The position numbers were made by a program, and so were the translations under genes. The notes below the pieces were generated by a model that worked only from the letters and a program-made list of their open reading frames with translations, was not told the origin of the DNA and did not search any database. Below, piece by piece: positions 49,101-57,243 of a stretch of DNA of 64,000 bases. Origin of the DNA: Hyphomicrobiales bacterium (GTDB taxonomy: Bacteria; Pseudomonadota; Alphaproteobacteria; Rhizobiales; Rhizobiaceae); assembly GCA_900471925.1 (NCBI GenBank), contig UCGV01000036.1, positions 62,001 to 126,000 of the forward strand, in the 5' to 3' direction. How positions within the stretch are numbered: position 1 is the first letter of the stretch; each line of letters starts with the position of its first letter.

Positions 49101-49507
49101 GCCATGCGCATGGAGGATGTGGTGGAAAGATGCTGACCGCTTTGCTGGTCGATCATGTTGACGTCGCGCGCTTCGAGCGCCAGCCTGAGGCCCGATGTGA
49201 AACGGATGACGGTCGAGCCGACCTCGGCGCGGTAGCGCGGACCGAGCGCACCGTTCAGCGCCATCTGCGCCTGCCTGGAAAGTGGCGCGTCGATGATCCC
49301 GCTTTCGATGGTGAAGACGAGCGCCGCCAGAAGGAACAGCAGGACCACGCAGAAACCGCCGGTCACCTTTGCCGTGCCGCGCATGCGCGAACGCGGCGGC
49401 GGGCAATGCACAATAAGAGGATCCTCCACCTGCGCGGAGGGCAGATGGTGCAAGGCGACGATGTCCTTCTTACGGAACGTGACTTTTTCGCCGCGAATGG
49501 CTGACAT
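46109..49507 (-). CDS. AsmA-like protein with DUF3971 domain (YhdP-like)
   Basis: A large envelope protein of 1132 aa. After a ~45-residue cytoplasmic leader, GFCVVLLFLLAALVFTIESGII is a single N-terminal membrane anchor. The long remainder is beta-rich and belongs to the AsmA/YhdP group, whose members bridge the inner and outer membranes in E. coli and move phospholipids. The DUF3971 region lies in the middle and an AsmA-type C-terminal region ends the protein. MSAIRGEKVTFRKKD at 49507 is chosen. The frame upstream of it is antisense to bcp. Role in lipid transport is inferred from the family. Confidence 0.85.
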   Translation of the reverse strand: MSAIRGEKVTFRKKDIVALHHLPSAQVEDPLIVHCPPPRSRMRGTAKVTGGFCVVLLFLLAALVFTIESGIIDAPLSRQAQMALNGALGPRYRAEVGSTVIRFTSGLRLALEARDVNMIDQQSGQHLSTTSSMRMALDPLQLFRGRIAVTAVEAEGIALDTSLLPSSDPIRMDNLRVDAIPGVVETVFSHLDIFETFVERGGTDSVRISGIDIKLADTANGPVSLVVDNLAFEHAGPHSLQLSGQISINGEASDLNVIAEEADGHASRLIATLTHADLTPFALKRNEDGEIRQGLNAFGNLTLSAIRAADGVKPELTASLDLDPGRIYVDGDWQDLTDGQLNLAYDFDKETLEIAKSQLRLGATTLPFNGAIIDLDKLDPNAGKGFGIDALISGGTAAPNSGEQPLSFDLQATGRYLVAGREFQFTNMVASSPLGSLYGALHLRLNDKSPEISFAGQSQQMQTTAIKQLWPFWMAPKVRTWVLSNLFGGVVTDASISVFIPPGRLDEASGGRGLKLDENQLRISFDIVGTRLNVAGEIPPVRDTAAHFDLTGPRATISLKSGTSYFPSGRSVALQPGTFVMPATYDKPLMADIDLSVAGTADAVGELLTYKPIQVLQRAGFTPDDLKGNINAHVQAHFGLLSSQNPPPAEWKAQMKLTDVALAKPFSGRTISNLDGTLDADPQQVKVDGKADIDGVSADIDMLEPVDKNSGIEPQRVITTTLNGDQREKLLPGLSSILGGSVKLVLTRMDEDRQDVQLDLGRASLDLPWIGWSKGVGIPANAEFEISGPADNTQIRNFQLKGDGFGAAGAMVLGKGGLTSADFDSVKLSSVDDFALSLKRSKGGFDIVVSGASADARPIIARLKSDSDSGNGGGDGDATSISVKAKLQNIIGFNDEKIGNFQAQTGLVGSKLQSLNFSGITDSGEAVVSQMQNGGVINITSGDAGSVSRFADLYQHMQGGLLNLAIRLGAGRGWDGSLDVRRFSIVNEQRLHSIVSTPVGSDQRSLNEAVKRDIDTSSQRFQRGFARVVSRGGAIAIENGVLRGDQIGATFQGVVRDAKGNMDMTGTFMPAYGLNRLFAELPLIGVILGNGSDRGLIGITFKLTGKFDQPNLQINPLSVIAPGVFRQIFEFQ

Positions 49508-49624
49508 GCGCCTTGGGAAACTCCTCGACTGGGGTTGATTCTCTGTGCGGGACGCCGGTTCGTCCACTATATAACCGGTTCGATATAGTATCTCTCCTAA
49601 ACCCGGCAAAAGAAAGTTTTGAGA

Positions 49625-50098
49625 ATGTCCGCTCCCGGTATTGGCTCTGCCGCTCCCGATTTCAGCCTGCCCCGCGATGGCGGCGGCCGTATTTCTCTCT
49701 CGGATTTTCATGGAAAGCCGGTGGTTCTGTTCTTCTACCCCAAGGATGACACGACTGGCTGCACGACCGAATCGCTTGACTTCACCGCCCTTGCCGAAGA
49801 GTTCGCAGCCGCGGGTGCGGCCGTCGTCGGCATGTCGCCCGATTCGGCCACCTGCCACGATCGCTTCGTGAAGAAACACAAGCTGACGGTGGCACTTGCC
49901 TCCGACGAGGAGAAGACCACGCTGCAGGCCTATGGCGTGTGGAAGGAAAAGAAGATGTACGGCCGCACCTTCATGGGGGTCGAGCGCACCACATTCCTGA
50001 TCCGTCAGGACGGCACGATTGCCACCATCTGGCAGAAGGTGAAGGTAGCAGGCCATGCCGAAACGGTGCTTGCAGCCGTTAGGAACCTCGCCGCGTGA
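49625..50098 (+). CDS. bcp: Thioredoxin-dependent thiol peroxidase (Bcp/PrxQ)
   Basis: Reduces peroxides with a cysteine thiol. The 157-aa protein starts MSAPGIGSAAPDFSLPRDGGG, and VVLFFYPKDDTTGCTTESLDF contains the peroxidatic Cys. A second Cys, in DSATCHDRF, is the likely resolving residue of an atypical 2-Cys enzyme, although E. coli Bcp places it nearer the first. A TTG start two codons earlier is not needed. Its TGA overlaps the GTG start of the next gene by 3 nt. Confidence 0.93.
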   Translation: MSAPGIGSAAPDFSLPRDGGGRISLSDFHGKPVVLFFYPKDDTTGCTTESLDFTALAEEFAAAGAAVVGMSPDSATCHDRFVKKHKLTVALASDEEKTTLQAYGVWKEKKMYGRTFMGVERTTFLIRQDGTIATIWQKVKVAGHAETVLAAVRNLAA

Positions 50099-50913
50099 CC
50101 ACCATTACCTCGCTGCGCGGCGGCGCGATCGATGCGATCCGCTCCGCCGATCTCGACCGCAAGACGGCGCTGGCCCAGGAGAGCGCCACCAGATGGTTCG
50201 AGCGGCGCATCTCGCTGCGCTCGCCGCTGGATGCCCCCCTGCCCGAGCGCCCCGGCCGTCCGGACAAGCCGTTGCTGGTGCCGCCGACCCAGGTCAAGAA
50301 GCGCTCGCTGCACACCATACCCGGTCGCATTTCACTGCTGCACGCGATCGCCCATATCGAACTCAACGCCGTCGATCTGGCACTCGATATCGTCGCACGG
50401 TTCGCTTCTGCTCATGTGCCGAACTCCTTCTTCGACGGCTGGATGCAGGTGGCTTTCGAAGAGGCGAAGCATTTCCGCATGGTGCGCAAGCGGCTGAACG
50501 ATCTCGGCGCCGATTATGGCGACATGCCCGCCCATGACGGTCTCTGGCAGGCGGCACACTCGACCCGCAACGACCTGACGGCCCGCCTCGCTGTCGTGCC
50601 GCTTATTCTCGAAGCGCGCGGGCTCGATGTCACGCCCGCGCTGCAGGCCAAGATGCGCGAGACCGGCGATCTCGAAAGTGCTGCCGTTCTCGATGTCATT
50701 TACAACGACGAAAAGGGCCATGTCGCCGTCGGCGCCAAATGGTTCCGCTTCCTTTGCGCCCGTGAGAAGCGCGATCCGGCAAGGACCTTCCAGGAGCTGG
50801 TGCGGGCGAATTTCCGTGGGCCTTTGAAGGCGCCTTTCAATGATGTGGCGCGCGCCGAAGCCGGCCTGACGCCCTCGTTTTACAGGGCGCTGACCTCGAC
50901 CAGCCAGAGCTGA
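50095..50913 (+). CDS. Ferritin-like DUF455 family protein
   Basis: A 272-aa helical protein. HAIAHIELNAVDLALDIVARF and FFDGWMQVAFEEAKHFRMVRKRL contain the E-x-x-H and E-E-x-x-H motifs of a ferritin-like diiron site, with DVIYNDEKGHVAVGAKWF as third. It may bind a dinuclear metal centre, as in the oxygenase-like subgroup, but its substrate is not established. The start is GTG 50095 and overlaps bcp by GTGA, so co-translation is likely. LLVPPTQVKKRSLHT precedes the first helix. Confidence 0.85.
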   Translation: MTTITSLRGGAIDAIRSADLDRKTALAQESATRWFERRISLRSPLDAPLPERPGRPDKPLLVPPTQVKKRSLHTIPGRISLLHAIAHIELNAVDLALDIVARFASAHVPNSFFDGWMQVAFEEAKHFRMVRKRLNDLGADYGDMPAHDGLWQAAHSTRNDLTARLAVVPLILEARGLDVTPALQAKMRETGDLESAAVLDVIYNDEKGHVAVGAKWFRFLCAREKRDPARTFQELVRANFRGPLKAPFNDVARAEAGLTPSFYRALTSTSQS

Positions 50914-50948
50914 TAGGTAAGCTCTGGCTTGCCGATGTAAACCGACTG

Positions 50949-50956
50949 TTAACCAT
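50949..50956. promoter_or_regulatory. CtrA-like half-site upstream of the M23 peptidase
   Basis: TTAACCAT occurs 64 nt before the GTG start at 51020. This octamer is the CtrA half-site reported in Rhizobiales. A single short match can be chance, but its placement before a cell-wall gene is consistent with cell-cycle control. Confidence 0.4.
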
Positions 50957-51019
50957 AAATGTATGTAATCGGACCCCATAGAAGCGGGCGCTGAAAAGCG
51001 AATCTTTGGGAGGCCCTCC

Positions 51020-52339
51020 GTGACGAGCGGACATCACAGTCGGGTATTCGGCAAGAGGGCACAGGAACACGTTCTCATTCTCGCCAGCGGCGACAAGGTG
51101 CGCCACATGACGGTGAAGCCGTGGATGGCGGCTCTTGCTTTTTGCTTCGTCGGCGTCTTCTCCATCGGCTACCTGCTTGCCACCTCCTACCTCGTGCTGC
51201 GCGATGACCTGATCGGCGCGACCATGGCCCGCCAGGCCCGCATGCAGCATGATTACGAGGACCGTATTGCCGCACTGCGCGCGCAGGTCGACCGCATCAC
51301 CTCCCGCCAGCTGCTCGACCAGCAGGTCGTCGAGGACAAGGTCGACAAGCTGATGGAGCAGCAGATGGCGCTGACCTCGCGCCACGGCAAGCTCGACAAT
51401 CTGCTCGATCGCGCCGAAAGCTCCGGTCTCACGGGCAAGGAAGCGCCTGCCGATGGCGTGCCGGCGCAATCCTACGCGCCTGATATCAAGGACAAGCGCG
51501 CTTCGCTGTCGGGCGGCGCCCAGGCGATCGAAAAGCTGATGTCTGCGGACAATGAGCCCGCGGACGCGGGAGCGCCCGACAATTCCACCCTCGCCTATGT
51601 TCCATCGGAGGAAACCGTCGGCGACCGCGCCGACCGCATCTTCTCCAAGGTCACCCTGTCGCTGAAGAGCGTCGAGCAGGACCAGAAGAGCCGCATCGAT
51701 CAGCTGACGAGCGATGCCGGCAATGCTGCCGATACGATCGAAGGCGTGCTCGACCGCTTCCATATCCCGGTACCATCGGAAACGGTGGCAGCCAGGCAGG
51801 ACGAAGACGCCGTCGGCGGACCCTATGTGGAGCCGGAAAGCAACGACGATTTCAACAATTCTCTGATCCAGCTCGACGGTGCCCTGACTCGGCTGGAAGC
51901 CGTGCGCAGCACCGCCGAATCCCTGCCCTTCCGCAATCCGGCCATCGGCAAGGAAGTCACCAGCCCCTTCGGCAACCGTCGCGATCCGTTCCTCGGTCGA
52001 CTGGCACTCCATTCCGGCATCGATTTCCGCTTCTCGCCCGGTGAGCGGGTTCGCCCGACGGCGCCCGGCAAGGTCACCACCGCCGGCTGGACGGGAGGCT
52101 ATGGCAATATGGTCGAGGTCGATCACGGCAACGGCATCTCGACGCGCTACGGCCACATGTCGGAAATTCTGGTCAAGGTCGGCGATACGGTCGACCGCAA
52201 CGACGTCATCGGCCTCGCGGGCAGCACCGGTCGGTCCACCGGTACGCACCTGCATTATGAGGTGCGTCAGGATGGACGTGCCGTCGATCCGATCTATTTC
52301 ATGAATGCCGGCCTTAAACTTGCCACTTATATAAAATAG
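51020..52339 (+). CDS. M23 family (LytM) metallopeptidase
   Basis: An envelope peptidoglycan endopeptidase of 439 aa. A membrane helix (residues ~37-58, AALAFCFVGVFSIGYLLATSY) is followed by a coiled coil (~70-140, RIAALRAQVDRITSRQLLDQQVVE), then a Ser/Pro-rich linker and the C-terminal LytM domain (~310-425). All zinc ligands are present: H331 and D335 in HSGID, and H412 with H410 in HLH. The start is GTG with GGGAGG at 51008-51013. The frame extends no further upstream. It would cut peptide cross-links and, with a coiled coil, may also be controlled by a partner. Confidence 0.92.
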   Translation: MTSGHHSRVFGKRAQEHVLILASGDKVRHMTVKPWMAALAFCFVGVFSIGYLLATSYLVLRDDLIGATMARQARMQHDYEDRIAALRAQVDRITSRQLLDQQVVEDKVDKLMEQQMALTSRHGKLDNLLDRAESSGLTGKEAPADGVPAQSYAPDIKDKRASLSGGAQAIEKLMSADNEPADAGAPDNSTLAYVPSEETVGDRADRIFSKVTLSLKSVEQDQKSRIDQLTSDAGNAADTIEGVLDRFHIPVPSETVAARQDEDAVGGPYVEPESNDDFNNSLIQLDGALTRLEAVRSTAESLPFRNPAIGKEVTSPFGNRRDPFLGRLALHSGIDFRFSPGERVRPTAPGKVTTAGWTGGYGNMVEVDHGNGISTRYGHMSEILVKVGDTVDRNDVIGLAGSTGRSTGTHLHYEVRQDGRAVDPIYFMNAGLKLATYIK

Positions 52340-52494
52340 CTCCTCGCGGTAACGAACACTTCACCTCGCTCCCTGGGGTGGAGCCTCTATTCCTTGACTT
52401 GCCGGCCGTTTCGGACTATGTCGCGCACCATTGCGGCATGCAATCCTGCCGACTCGCCAGAGACCGGCCGAACGGAACGGAAACAGTTTTCCCT

Positions 52495-53988
52495 TTGACG
52501 ACATTTGCTGAACTTGGTTTGAGCCCCAAAGTGCTCTCCGCTGTTACCGATGCGGGCTACACAATCCCCACCCCCATTCAGGCCGGGGCCATTCCCTTCG
52601 CGCTTGAACGCCGTGATATCTGCGGCATCGCGCAGACGGGCACCGGCAAGACGGCATCCTTCGTTCTTCCCATGCTGTCGCTTCTGGAAAAGGGCCGTGC
52701 CCGCGCCCGTATGCCGCGCACGCTGATCCTGGAGCCGACCCGCGAACTGGCCGCTCAGGTTGCCGAAAACTTCGAAAAATACGGCAAGAACCACCGTCTC
52801 AACGTCGCCCTGCTGATCGGCGGCGTTTCCTTCGAGGATCAGGACCGCAAGCTGGAGCGCGGCGCAGATGTTCTGATCTGCACCCCCGGCCGTCTTCTCG
52901 ACCATTTCGAGCGTGGCAAGCTGCTGATGAGCGGCGTCGAAATCCTCGTCATCGACGAAGCCGACCGTATGCTGGACATGGGCTTCATTCCCGATATCGA
53001 GCGTATCGCCAAGCTGATCCCCTTCACCCGCCAGACCCTGTTCTTCTCGGCCACCATGCCGCCGGAAATCCAGAAGCTTGCGGATCGCTTCCTGCAGAAC
53101 CCCGAGCGTATCGAGGTTGCCAAGCCCGCTTCGGCTTCCAAGACCATCACGCAGCGTTTCGTTGCCTCGCATGGCAAGGATTATGAGAAGCGCGCCGTTC
53201 TGCGCGATCTCATCAACGCTCAGGACGATCTCAAGAACGCGATCATCTTCTGCAACCGCAAGAAGGATGTCGCCGATCTCTTCCGTTCGCTGGAGCGTCA
53301 CGGCTTCTCCGTCGGCGCCCTGCATGGCGACATGGATCAGCGCTCGCGCATGGCCATGCTTGCCAACTTCAAGGACGGCAATATCAAGCTGCTCGTTGCC
53401 TCCGACGTCGCCGCCCGCGGCCTCGATATTCCCGATGTCAGCCACGTCTTCAATTTCGACGTGCCGATCCACTCGGAAGACTACGTTCACCGTATCGGCC
53501 GTACCGGCCGTGCCGGCCGCTCCGGCGCGTCCTTCACCATCGTCACCCGTCATGACCAGAAACATGCGGATGCCATCGAAAAGCTGATCGGCGAAAAGGT
53601 CGAGTGGCTGAATGGCGATCTCTCCGCCCTGCCGCCAGCCGAGGAAAGCCGCGACAGCGAGCGTTCTCCGCGCCGTGGCAAGGGCCGTGAGCGGGATAAG
53701 GATCGTGGCCGGGAACGCCGGTCTTCGAGTCATAAATCTGATATCAACTCCGAAGATAATGGCGTTGAAGTCGTGGCAGCAGCACCAGTAAAGGCCGAAA
53801 TCGTGAAAAACGAGCGCAAAGCAGAACAGAAGCCGCAGAACAACGCGCGCGGCGGACGGCCTTATCCGGCAAACGACGACAGCCGTGACCGCCGCCGCCA
53901 TCGCGACCATGATGACGGCCCGACGCCTGTCGGTTTCGGCGACGACATCCCAGCTTTCATGCTGATCGCTGCCAACGCCAAGGTCTGA
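52495..53988 (+). CDS. DEAD-box RNA helicase (RhlE-type)
   Basis: ATP-dependent RNA helicase of 497 aa. Motifs in order: Q motif TIPTPIQAGAI, I AQTGTGKT, Ia PTRELAAQV, II VIDEADRMLD, III FSAT, IV AIIFCNRKK, V DVAARGLDI and VI HRIGRTGRAGRS. A ~100-residue basic, charged, low-complexity tail (rich in RGRERR, DSRDRRRHRDHD) is probably for RNA binding. The start is uncertain: TTG 52495 gives MTTFAELGLSPKVLSA, the conserved beginning, while ATG 52438 and GTG 52378 add unconserved residues. Confidence 0.93.
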   Translation: MTTFAELGLSPKVLSAVTDAGYTIPTPIQAGAIPFALERRDICGIAQTGTGKTASFVLPMLSLLEKGRARARMPRTLILEPTRELAAQVAENFEKYGKNHRLNVALLIGGVSFEDQDRKLERGADVLICTPGRLLDHFERGKLLMSGVEILVIDEADRMLDMGFIPDIERIAKLIPFTRQTLFFSATMPPEIQKLADRFLQNPERIEVAKPASASKTITQRFVASHGKDYEKRAVLRDLINAQDDLKNAIIFCNRKKDVADLFRSLERHGFSVGALHGDMDQRSRMAMLANFKDGNIKLLVASDVAARGLDIPDVSHVFNFDVPIHSEDYVHRIGRTGRAGRSGASFTIVTRHDQKHADAIEKLIGEKVEWLNGDLSALPPAEESRDSERSPRRGKGRERDKDRGRERRSSSHKSDINSEDNGVEVVAAAPVKAEIVKNERKAEQKPQNNARGGRPYPANDDSRDRRRHRDHDDGPTPVGFGDDIPAFMLIAANAKV

Positions 53989-53995
53989 TCGTCCA

Positions 53996-54418
53996 ATGGG
54001 CAAGCCCGGTATTGATTTCCCGGGCTTCGGCGTAGGCCTGGTGATCTTGCGCGACGGCAAGATCCTTCTCTACAAGCGCATGCGTCCGCCTGAAGCCGGC
54101 TATTGGAATATCGTCGGCGGCAAGGTCGATCATATGGAGCCGGCTGAAGAGGCCGCGCGCCGCGAGGCGGAAGAAGAAACCGGCCTTGAAATCGGTCATA
54201 TCGAGCGGATCGGCCTCACCGAGCAGATCATCGCTGCCGACCGCCAGCATTGGATTTCCCTGCTCTACATAGCCCGCGACGTCACCGGCGAGCCGCAGCT
54301 CACTGAACCTGACAAGCTTTCCGATTTCGGCTGGTTCGGCCTTGCCGATCTGCCGGAGCCATTGTCTGCTTTTACGAAAGCGGCAATCGCATCTCTTTCG
54401 GCCGGCGAATTGCGCTGA
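53996..54418 (+). CDS. NUDIX hydrolase
   Basis: A 140-aa pyrophosphohydrolase. The NUDIX box begins GGKVDHMEPAEEAARREAEE and continues ETGLEIG (residues ~38-64), with all conserved Glu residues for Mg2+. The chain is MGKPGIDFPGFGVGLVILRDGKILLYKRM at the start. It may act on oxidised or alternative nucleotides or on sugar nucleotides, and the substrate cannot be read from sequence. It follows the helicase by 7 nt and abuts the convergent TfoX-like gene. Confidence 0.9.
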   Translation: MGKPGIDFPGFGVGLVILRDGKILLYKRMRPPEAGYWNIVGGKVDHMEPAEEAARREAEEETGLEIGHIERIGLTEQIIAADRQHWISLLYIARDVTGEPQLTEPDKLSDFGWFGLADLPEPLSAFTKAAIASLSAGELR

Positions 54419-54736
54419 TCATTCCGCGCGCAGCGCCGCCTCGTAGGCGAGCCGCACCCATCGCGCCATGACGTCAGGGTCGTCATAGGCTTCGTCGGGG
54501 ATCGTCCAGTAGGGCATCTTTACCGGCGTGCCCTTCTTGCCGTCGTAGGACCATTGGCTGGACCCGGCTGCGGCAAATTCAGGCGCACTCGTCTCATCCG
54601 CCTTCAGCAGGATTTCGTCGCTCACTTCGAGCGCCAGGATTCTGCCGAGATGATAGATGCCCTTGCCGCCGAACATGCGCTTGATGGTGACGGGTCCAAG
54701 CGACTGAAACATTTCCTCGATGCCGGCATTGTCCAT
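54419..54736 (-). CDS. TfoX/Sxy N-terminal domain protein
   Basis: A 105-aa protein consisting of the TfoX N-terminal domain: MDNAGIEEMFQSLGPVTIKRMFGGKGIYHLGRILALEVSDEILLKAD and PVKMPYWTIPDEAYDDPDVMARWVRLAYEAA. In gamma-proteobacteria the two-domain Sxy controls competence genes, but the single-domain form in Alphaproteobacteria has no proven function. It abuts the end of the NUDIX gene with no gap. Confidence 0.85.
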   Translation of the reverse strand: MDNAGIEEMFQSLGPVTIKRMFGGKGIYHLGRILALEVSDEILLKADETSAPEFAAAGSSQWSYDGKKGTPVKMPYWTIPDEAYDDPDVMARWVRLAYEAALRAE

Positions 54737-54765
54737 GGCCCGCCCCCTTCTGCGCTCAGCCCGAC

Positions 54766-55260
54766 CTATACCGAATGATAGCCGCGGTTCAGATAGAGCA
54801 GCGCCGGATGGATCTCGGTAAAACGGACGGCTGCGACCTCGCCGAAGACGACATTATGTGTCGGCATTTCCTTGATATCGGTCACCCGGCAGTCGAACAC
54901 CGCAAGCGCGTCGGCAAGCACCGGTGCGCCCGTTGCCAGCGTCTCGAAGCGGGCGCTTGAGAAGCGCTCGTCATTTTCCAGATGCGTGCGGCCCGAAAAC
55001 GCGTCGGCGACACCCTGATGGTGGGCGCCGAGGCAATTCAGCGCGAAGATGCCGCTGCGCCAGAAGATCTCGTTCTTCACGTTGGTATTGTTGAGGCAGA
55101 CGAGAACTGAAGCCGGATTGTCTGATACCGAGCAGGCAGCGGTGATCGTGACGCCGCGCCGCGTCTCGCCAAGCGCTGTCGTCACAAGCTGCACATGGCC
55201 GGCGTAACGGCTCATGGCATCGCGATAGAGGCCGGGATCGATATGCTGCCTGTTCAACAC
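54766..55260 (-). CDS. Flavin reductase family protein
   Basis: A 164-aa FMN-binding split-barrel protein of the HpaC/RutF type. MLNRQHIDPGLYRDAMSRYAG opens it in relatives, and HVQLVTTALGETRRGVTITAACSVSDNPASVLVCLN with NEIFWRSGIFALNCLGAHHQGVADAFSG is the family core. It would supply reduced flavin to a partner monooxygenase, which is not nearby. GTG 55260 follows GGAG (55270-55267) at 6 nt. The upstream frame is not conserved. Confidence 0.88.
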   Translation of the reverse strand: MLNRQHIDPGLYRDAMSRYAGHVQLVTTALGETRRGVTITAACSVSDNPASVLVCLNNTNVKNEIFWRSGIFALNCLGAHHQGVADAFSGRTHLENDERFSSARFETLATGAPVLADALAVFDCRVTDIKEMPTHNVVFGEVAAVRFTEIHPALLYLNRGYHSV

Positions 55261-55432
55261 CTGCTTCTCCGCGTGGAATGTCTTATTTTTGTTATTTCTC
55301 CAATATGGCGGGCATCGGTTACGTTTTCTACAATAGCCCCCGTTAAAAGCTGCAGAACACAGTTGTTTTTCTTTGACGATTGCCGTCGTGCGGATAAAAG
55401 GGCATGGACAAGACGAGAGATCTGCACCTTTC

Positions 55433-56515
55433 ATGATGAGCCTGCGTGTCATAGCCGCCCTTCTGTCGCTCCTGGCGATGACGGCCGAAAGCCGCGCGGC
55501 CGGCGTGACCATCGGCGTCGTGGCGCCTCAGGACGGCACCTTTGCCTCGCTCGGCGCCCAGATTCGTGCCGGCGCGCTTTTCGAGATCGGGCAAGCCGGC
55601 GACACGATCGTTCCGATCGGCGAGACCTGCCAGGACAATAGCGGCCAGGCGATCGCCGACGCGCTGATTGCCGCCAAGGTTCAGATCGCCATCGGCTTCC
55701 TCTGCAGTGAAACGCTGGAAGGCGCGCTGCCGAAGCTCAAGGATGCCAATATCCCCGCCATTACCGTATCGGTGCGCTCGCGCATCCTGATGGAAGATGC
55801 GCTGAAGAACGGCTGGCCCCTCTTCCGCCTCGGTCCGCAGGACAGCGATGAGGCAGCCAAGATCATCCAGGTCATCCTGCAGCAATGGGCGGCGTCTCCG
55901 ATCGCTCTCATCGAGGATGGCACGATCCACGGCCGCGAACTGACGGAAGCCGTGCGCAATGCGCTGGAGGAAAACGGCCTGAAGGCGGTCTTCACCGACA
56001 CATACAGGCCGGGACAGGAACAGCAGATCGGTCTCGTGCGCCGCCTGAAACGGGCCGGCGCCACCAAGGTCTTCATCGGCGGCGACAGGAGCGATGTCGC
56101 CATCATCGCGCGCGACGCCAAGGCTGAAAACATCCCGCTCGATATTCTGAGTGGTGACGCCATGCGGGCAGCGAACCAGCCGCTGGCACTGGCCGATGGC
56201 GTGCGCGCCGTCGCGATTCCGGAATACGCGCTTCTGCCGGAGGCAGATACAGCCGTCCACGCGCTGCGGGTGGCAGGTGTCGAGCCAGAAGGTTATGTCC
56301 TGCCTGCGGCAGCCGCGGCATTCATTGCCCATCAGGCCGTGCAGGCAGCTGTGGCCGAAGGCAAGCCGGTGACCGACAAGCTGATCGAAACGGAATTCAG
56401 CACGCCCATAGGCTCGGTCACCTTCACGCCGGCCCATGAATTGTCGCAAAATCCCTATCGTCTCCTCGAATGGCGCGGCGACGCTTTCGCCCCGGCCACC
56501 GATGGGACGGACTGA
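55433..56515 (+). CDS. Orphan ABC-transporter substrate-binding protein
   Basis: A 360-aa periplasmic binding protein, Leu/Ile/Val-BP fold. The signal peptide MMSLRVIAALLSLLAMTAESRA is cleaved near AAG. AGVTIGVVAPQDGTFASLGAQIRAGALF starts the first lobe, and DVAIIARDAKAENIPLDILSGDAM lies in the second. No permease or ATPase genes are adjacent, so it is an orphan receptor. It may share a transporter or serve as a sensor. ATG codons at 55433 and 55436 are both possible. The 172-nt divergent gap from the flavin reductase carries its promoter. Confidence 0.88.
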   Translation: MMSLRVIAALLSLLAMTAESRAAGVTIGVVAPQDGTFASLGAQIRAGALFEIGQAGDTIVPIGETCQDNSGQAIADALIAAKVQIAIGFLCSETLEGALPKLKDANIPAITVSVRSRILMEDALKNGWPLFRLGPQDSDEAAKIIQVILQQWAASPIALIEDGTIHGRELTEAVRNALEENGLKAVFTDTYRPGQEQQIGLVRRLKRAGATKVFIGGDRSDVAIIARDAKAENIPLDILSGDAMRAANQPLALADGVRAVAIPEYALLPEADTAVHALRVAGVEPEGYVLPAAAAAFIAHQAVQAAVAEGKPVTDKLIETEFSTPIGSVTFTPAHELSQNPYRLLEWRGDAFAPATDGTD

Positions 56516-56565
56516 CCTGTAGAATTCGCCGCACGGCAGCTTGCCGCTGAGATGGAGACGAGACC

Positions 56566-57243
56566 ATGACGACACTGCCTATCCGCATCGCCCCATCGAT
56601 CCTGGCGGCAGATTTCGCCAAGCTCGGCGAGGAAGTGCGTAATGTCACGGCCGCCGGTGCCGACTGGATCCATCTCGATGTCATGGACGGGCATTTCGTG
56701 CCGAACATCTCTTTCGGCCCCGACGTCATCAAGTCTCTGCGCTCCTATACGGATGCGACCTTTGACTGCCATCTGATGATCTCGCCGGCCGATCCCTATC
56801 TGGAAGCCTTCGCCAAGGCTGGTTGCGATCGTATCACCGTCCATGCCGAGGCCGGCCCGCATCTGCACCGCTCGCTGCAGACCATCCGTCACCTTGGCAA
56901 GAAGGTTGGTGTCACCCTCAATCCGGCAACGCCGCTCTCGGTCGTCGAGAACGTGCTTGACGATGTCGACCTCATTCTCATTATGTCCGTCAACCCCGGT
57001 TTCGGCGGCCAGAAATTCATTCCGGCAATGGCAGACAAGATCGCAGCGGCAAAGTCACTGATCGGTGACCGTCCGATCGAACTTGAGGTGGACGGCGGCG
57101 TGACGGTTGAAACCGCGCCCACCGTGGCAAAGGCCGGCGGCAATGTTCTCGTCGCCGGGTCGGCAATTTTCAAGGGCGGCTCGGTCGAGGCCTATCGCAA
57201 CGCGATATCAGCCCTTCGCAACGCTGCTGAGGGAGCTCGCTGA
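56566..57243 (+). CDS. rpe: Ribulose-phosphate 3-epimerase
   Basis: Interconverts D-ribulose 5-phosphate and D-xylulose 5-phosphate in the pentose phosphate and Calvin pathways. 225-aa TIM barrel. RIAPSILAADFAKLGEEV begins it, WIHLDVMDGHFVPNISFGP carries a metal-binding His and catalytic Asp, ILIMSVNPGFGGQKF and VDGGVTVETAPTVAKAGGNVLVAGSAIF end it. GAGACGAGACC precedes ATG 56566. The stop shares one base with the next start (TGATG). Confidence 0.97.
   Translation: MTTLPIRIAPSILAADFAKLGEEVRNVTAAGADWIHLDVMDGHFVPNISFGPDVIKSLRSYTDATFDCHLMISPADPYLEAFAKAGCDRITVHAEAGPHLHRSLQTIRHLGKKVGVTLNPATPLSVVENVLDDVDLILIMSVNPGFGGQKFIPAMADKIAAAKSLIGDRPIELEVDGGVTVETAPTVAKAGGNVLVAGSAIFKGGSVEAYRNAISALRNAAEGAR

Noticed and set aside
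49508..50056. N-terminal extension of the AsmA-like gene by 183 residues
   Set aside because: The extension is antisense to bcp. The shorter start gives a typical cytoplasmic leader followed by a membrane anchor.
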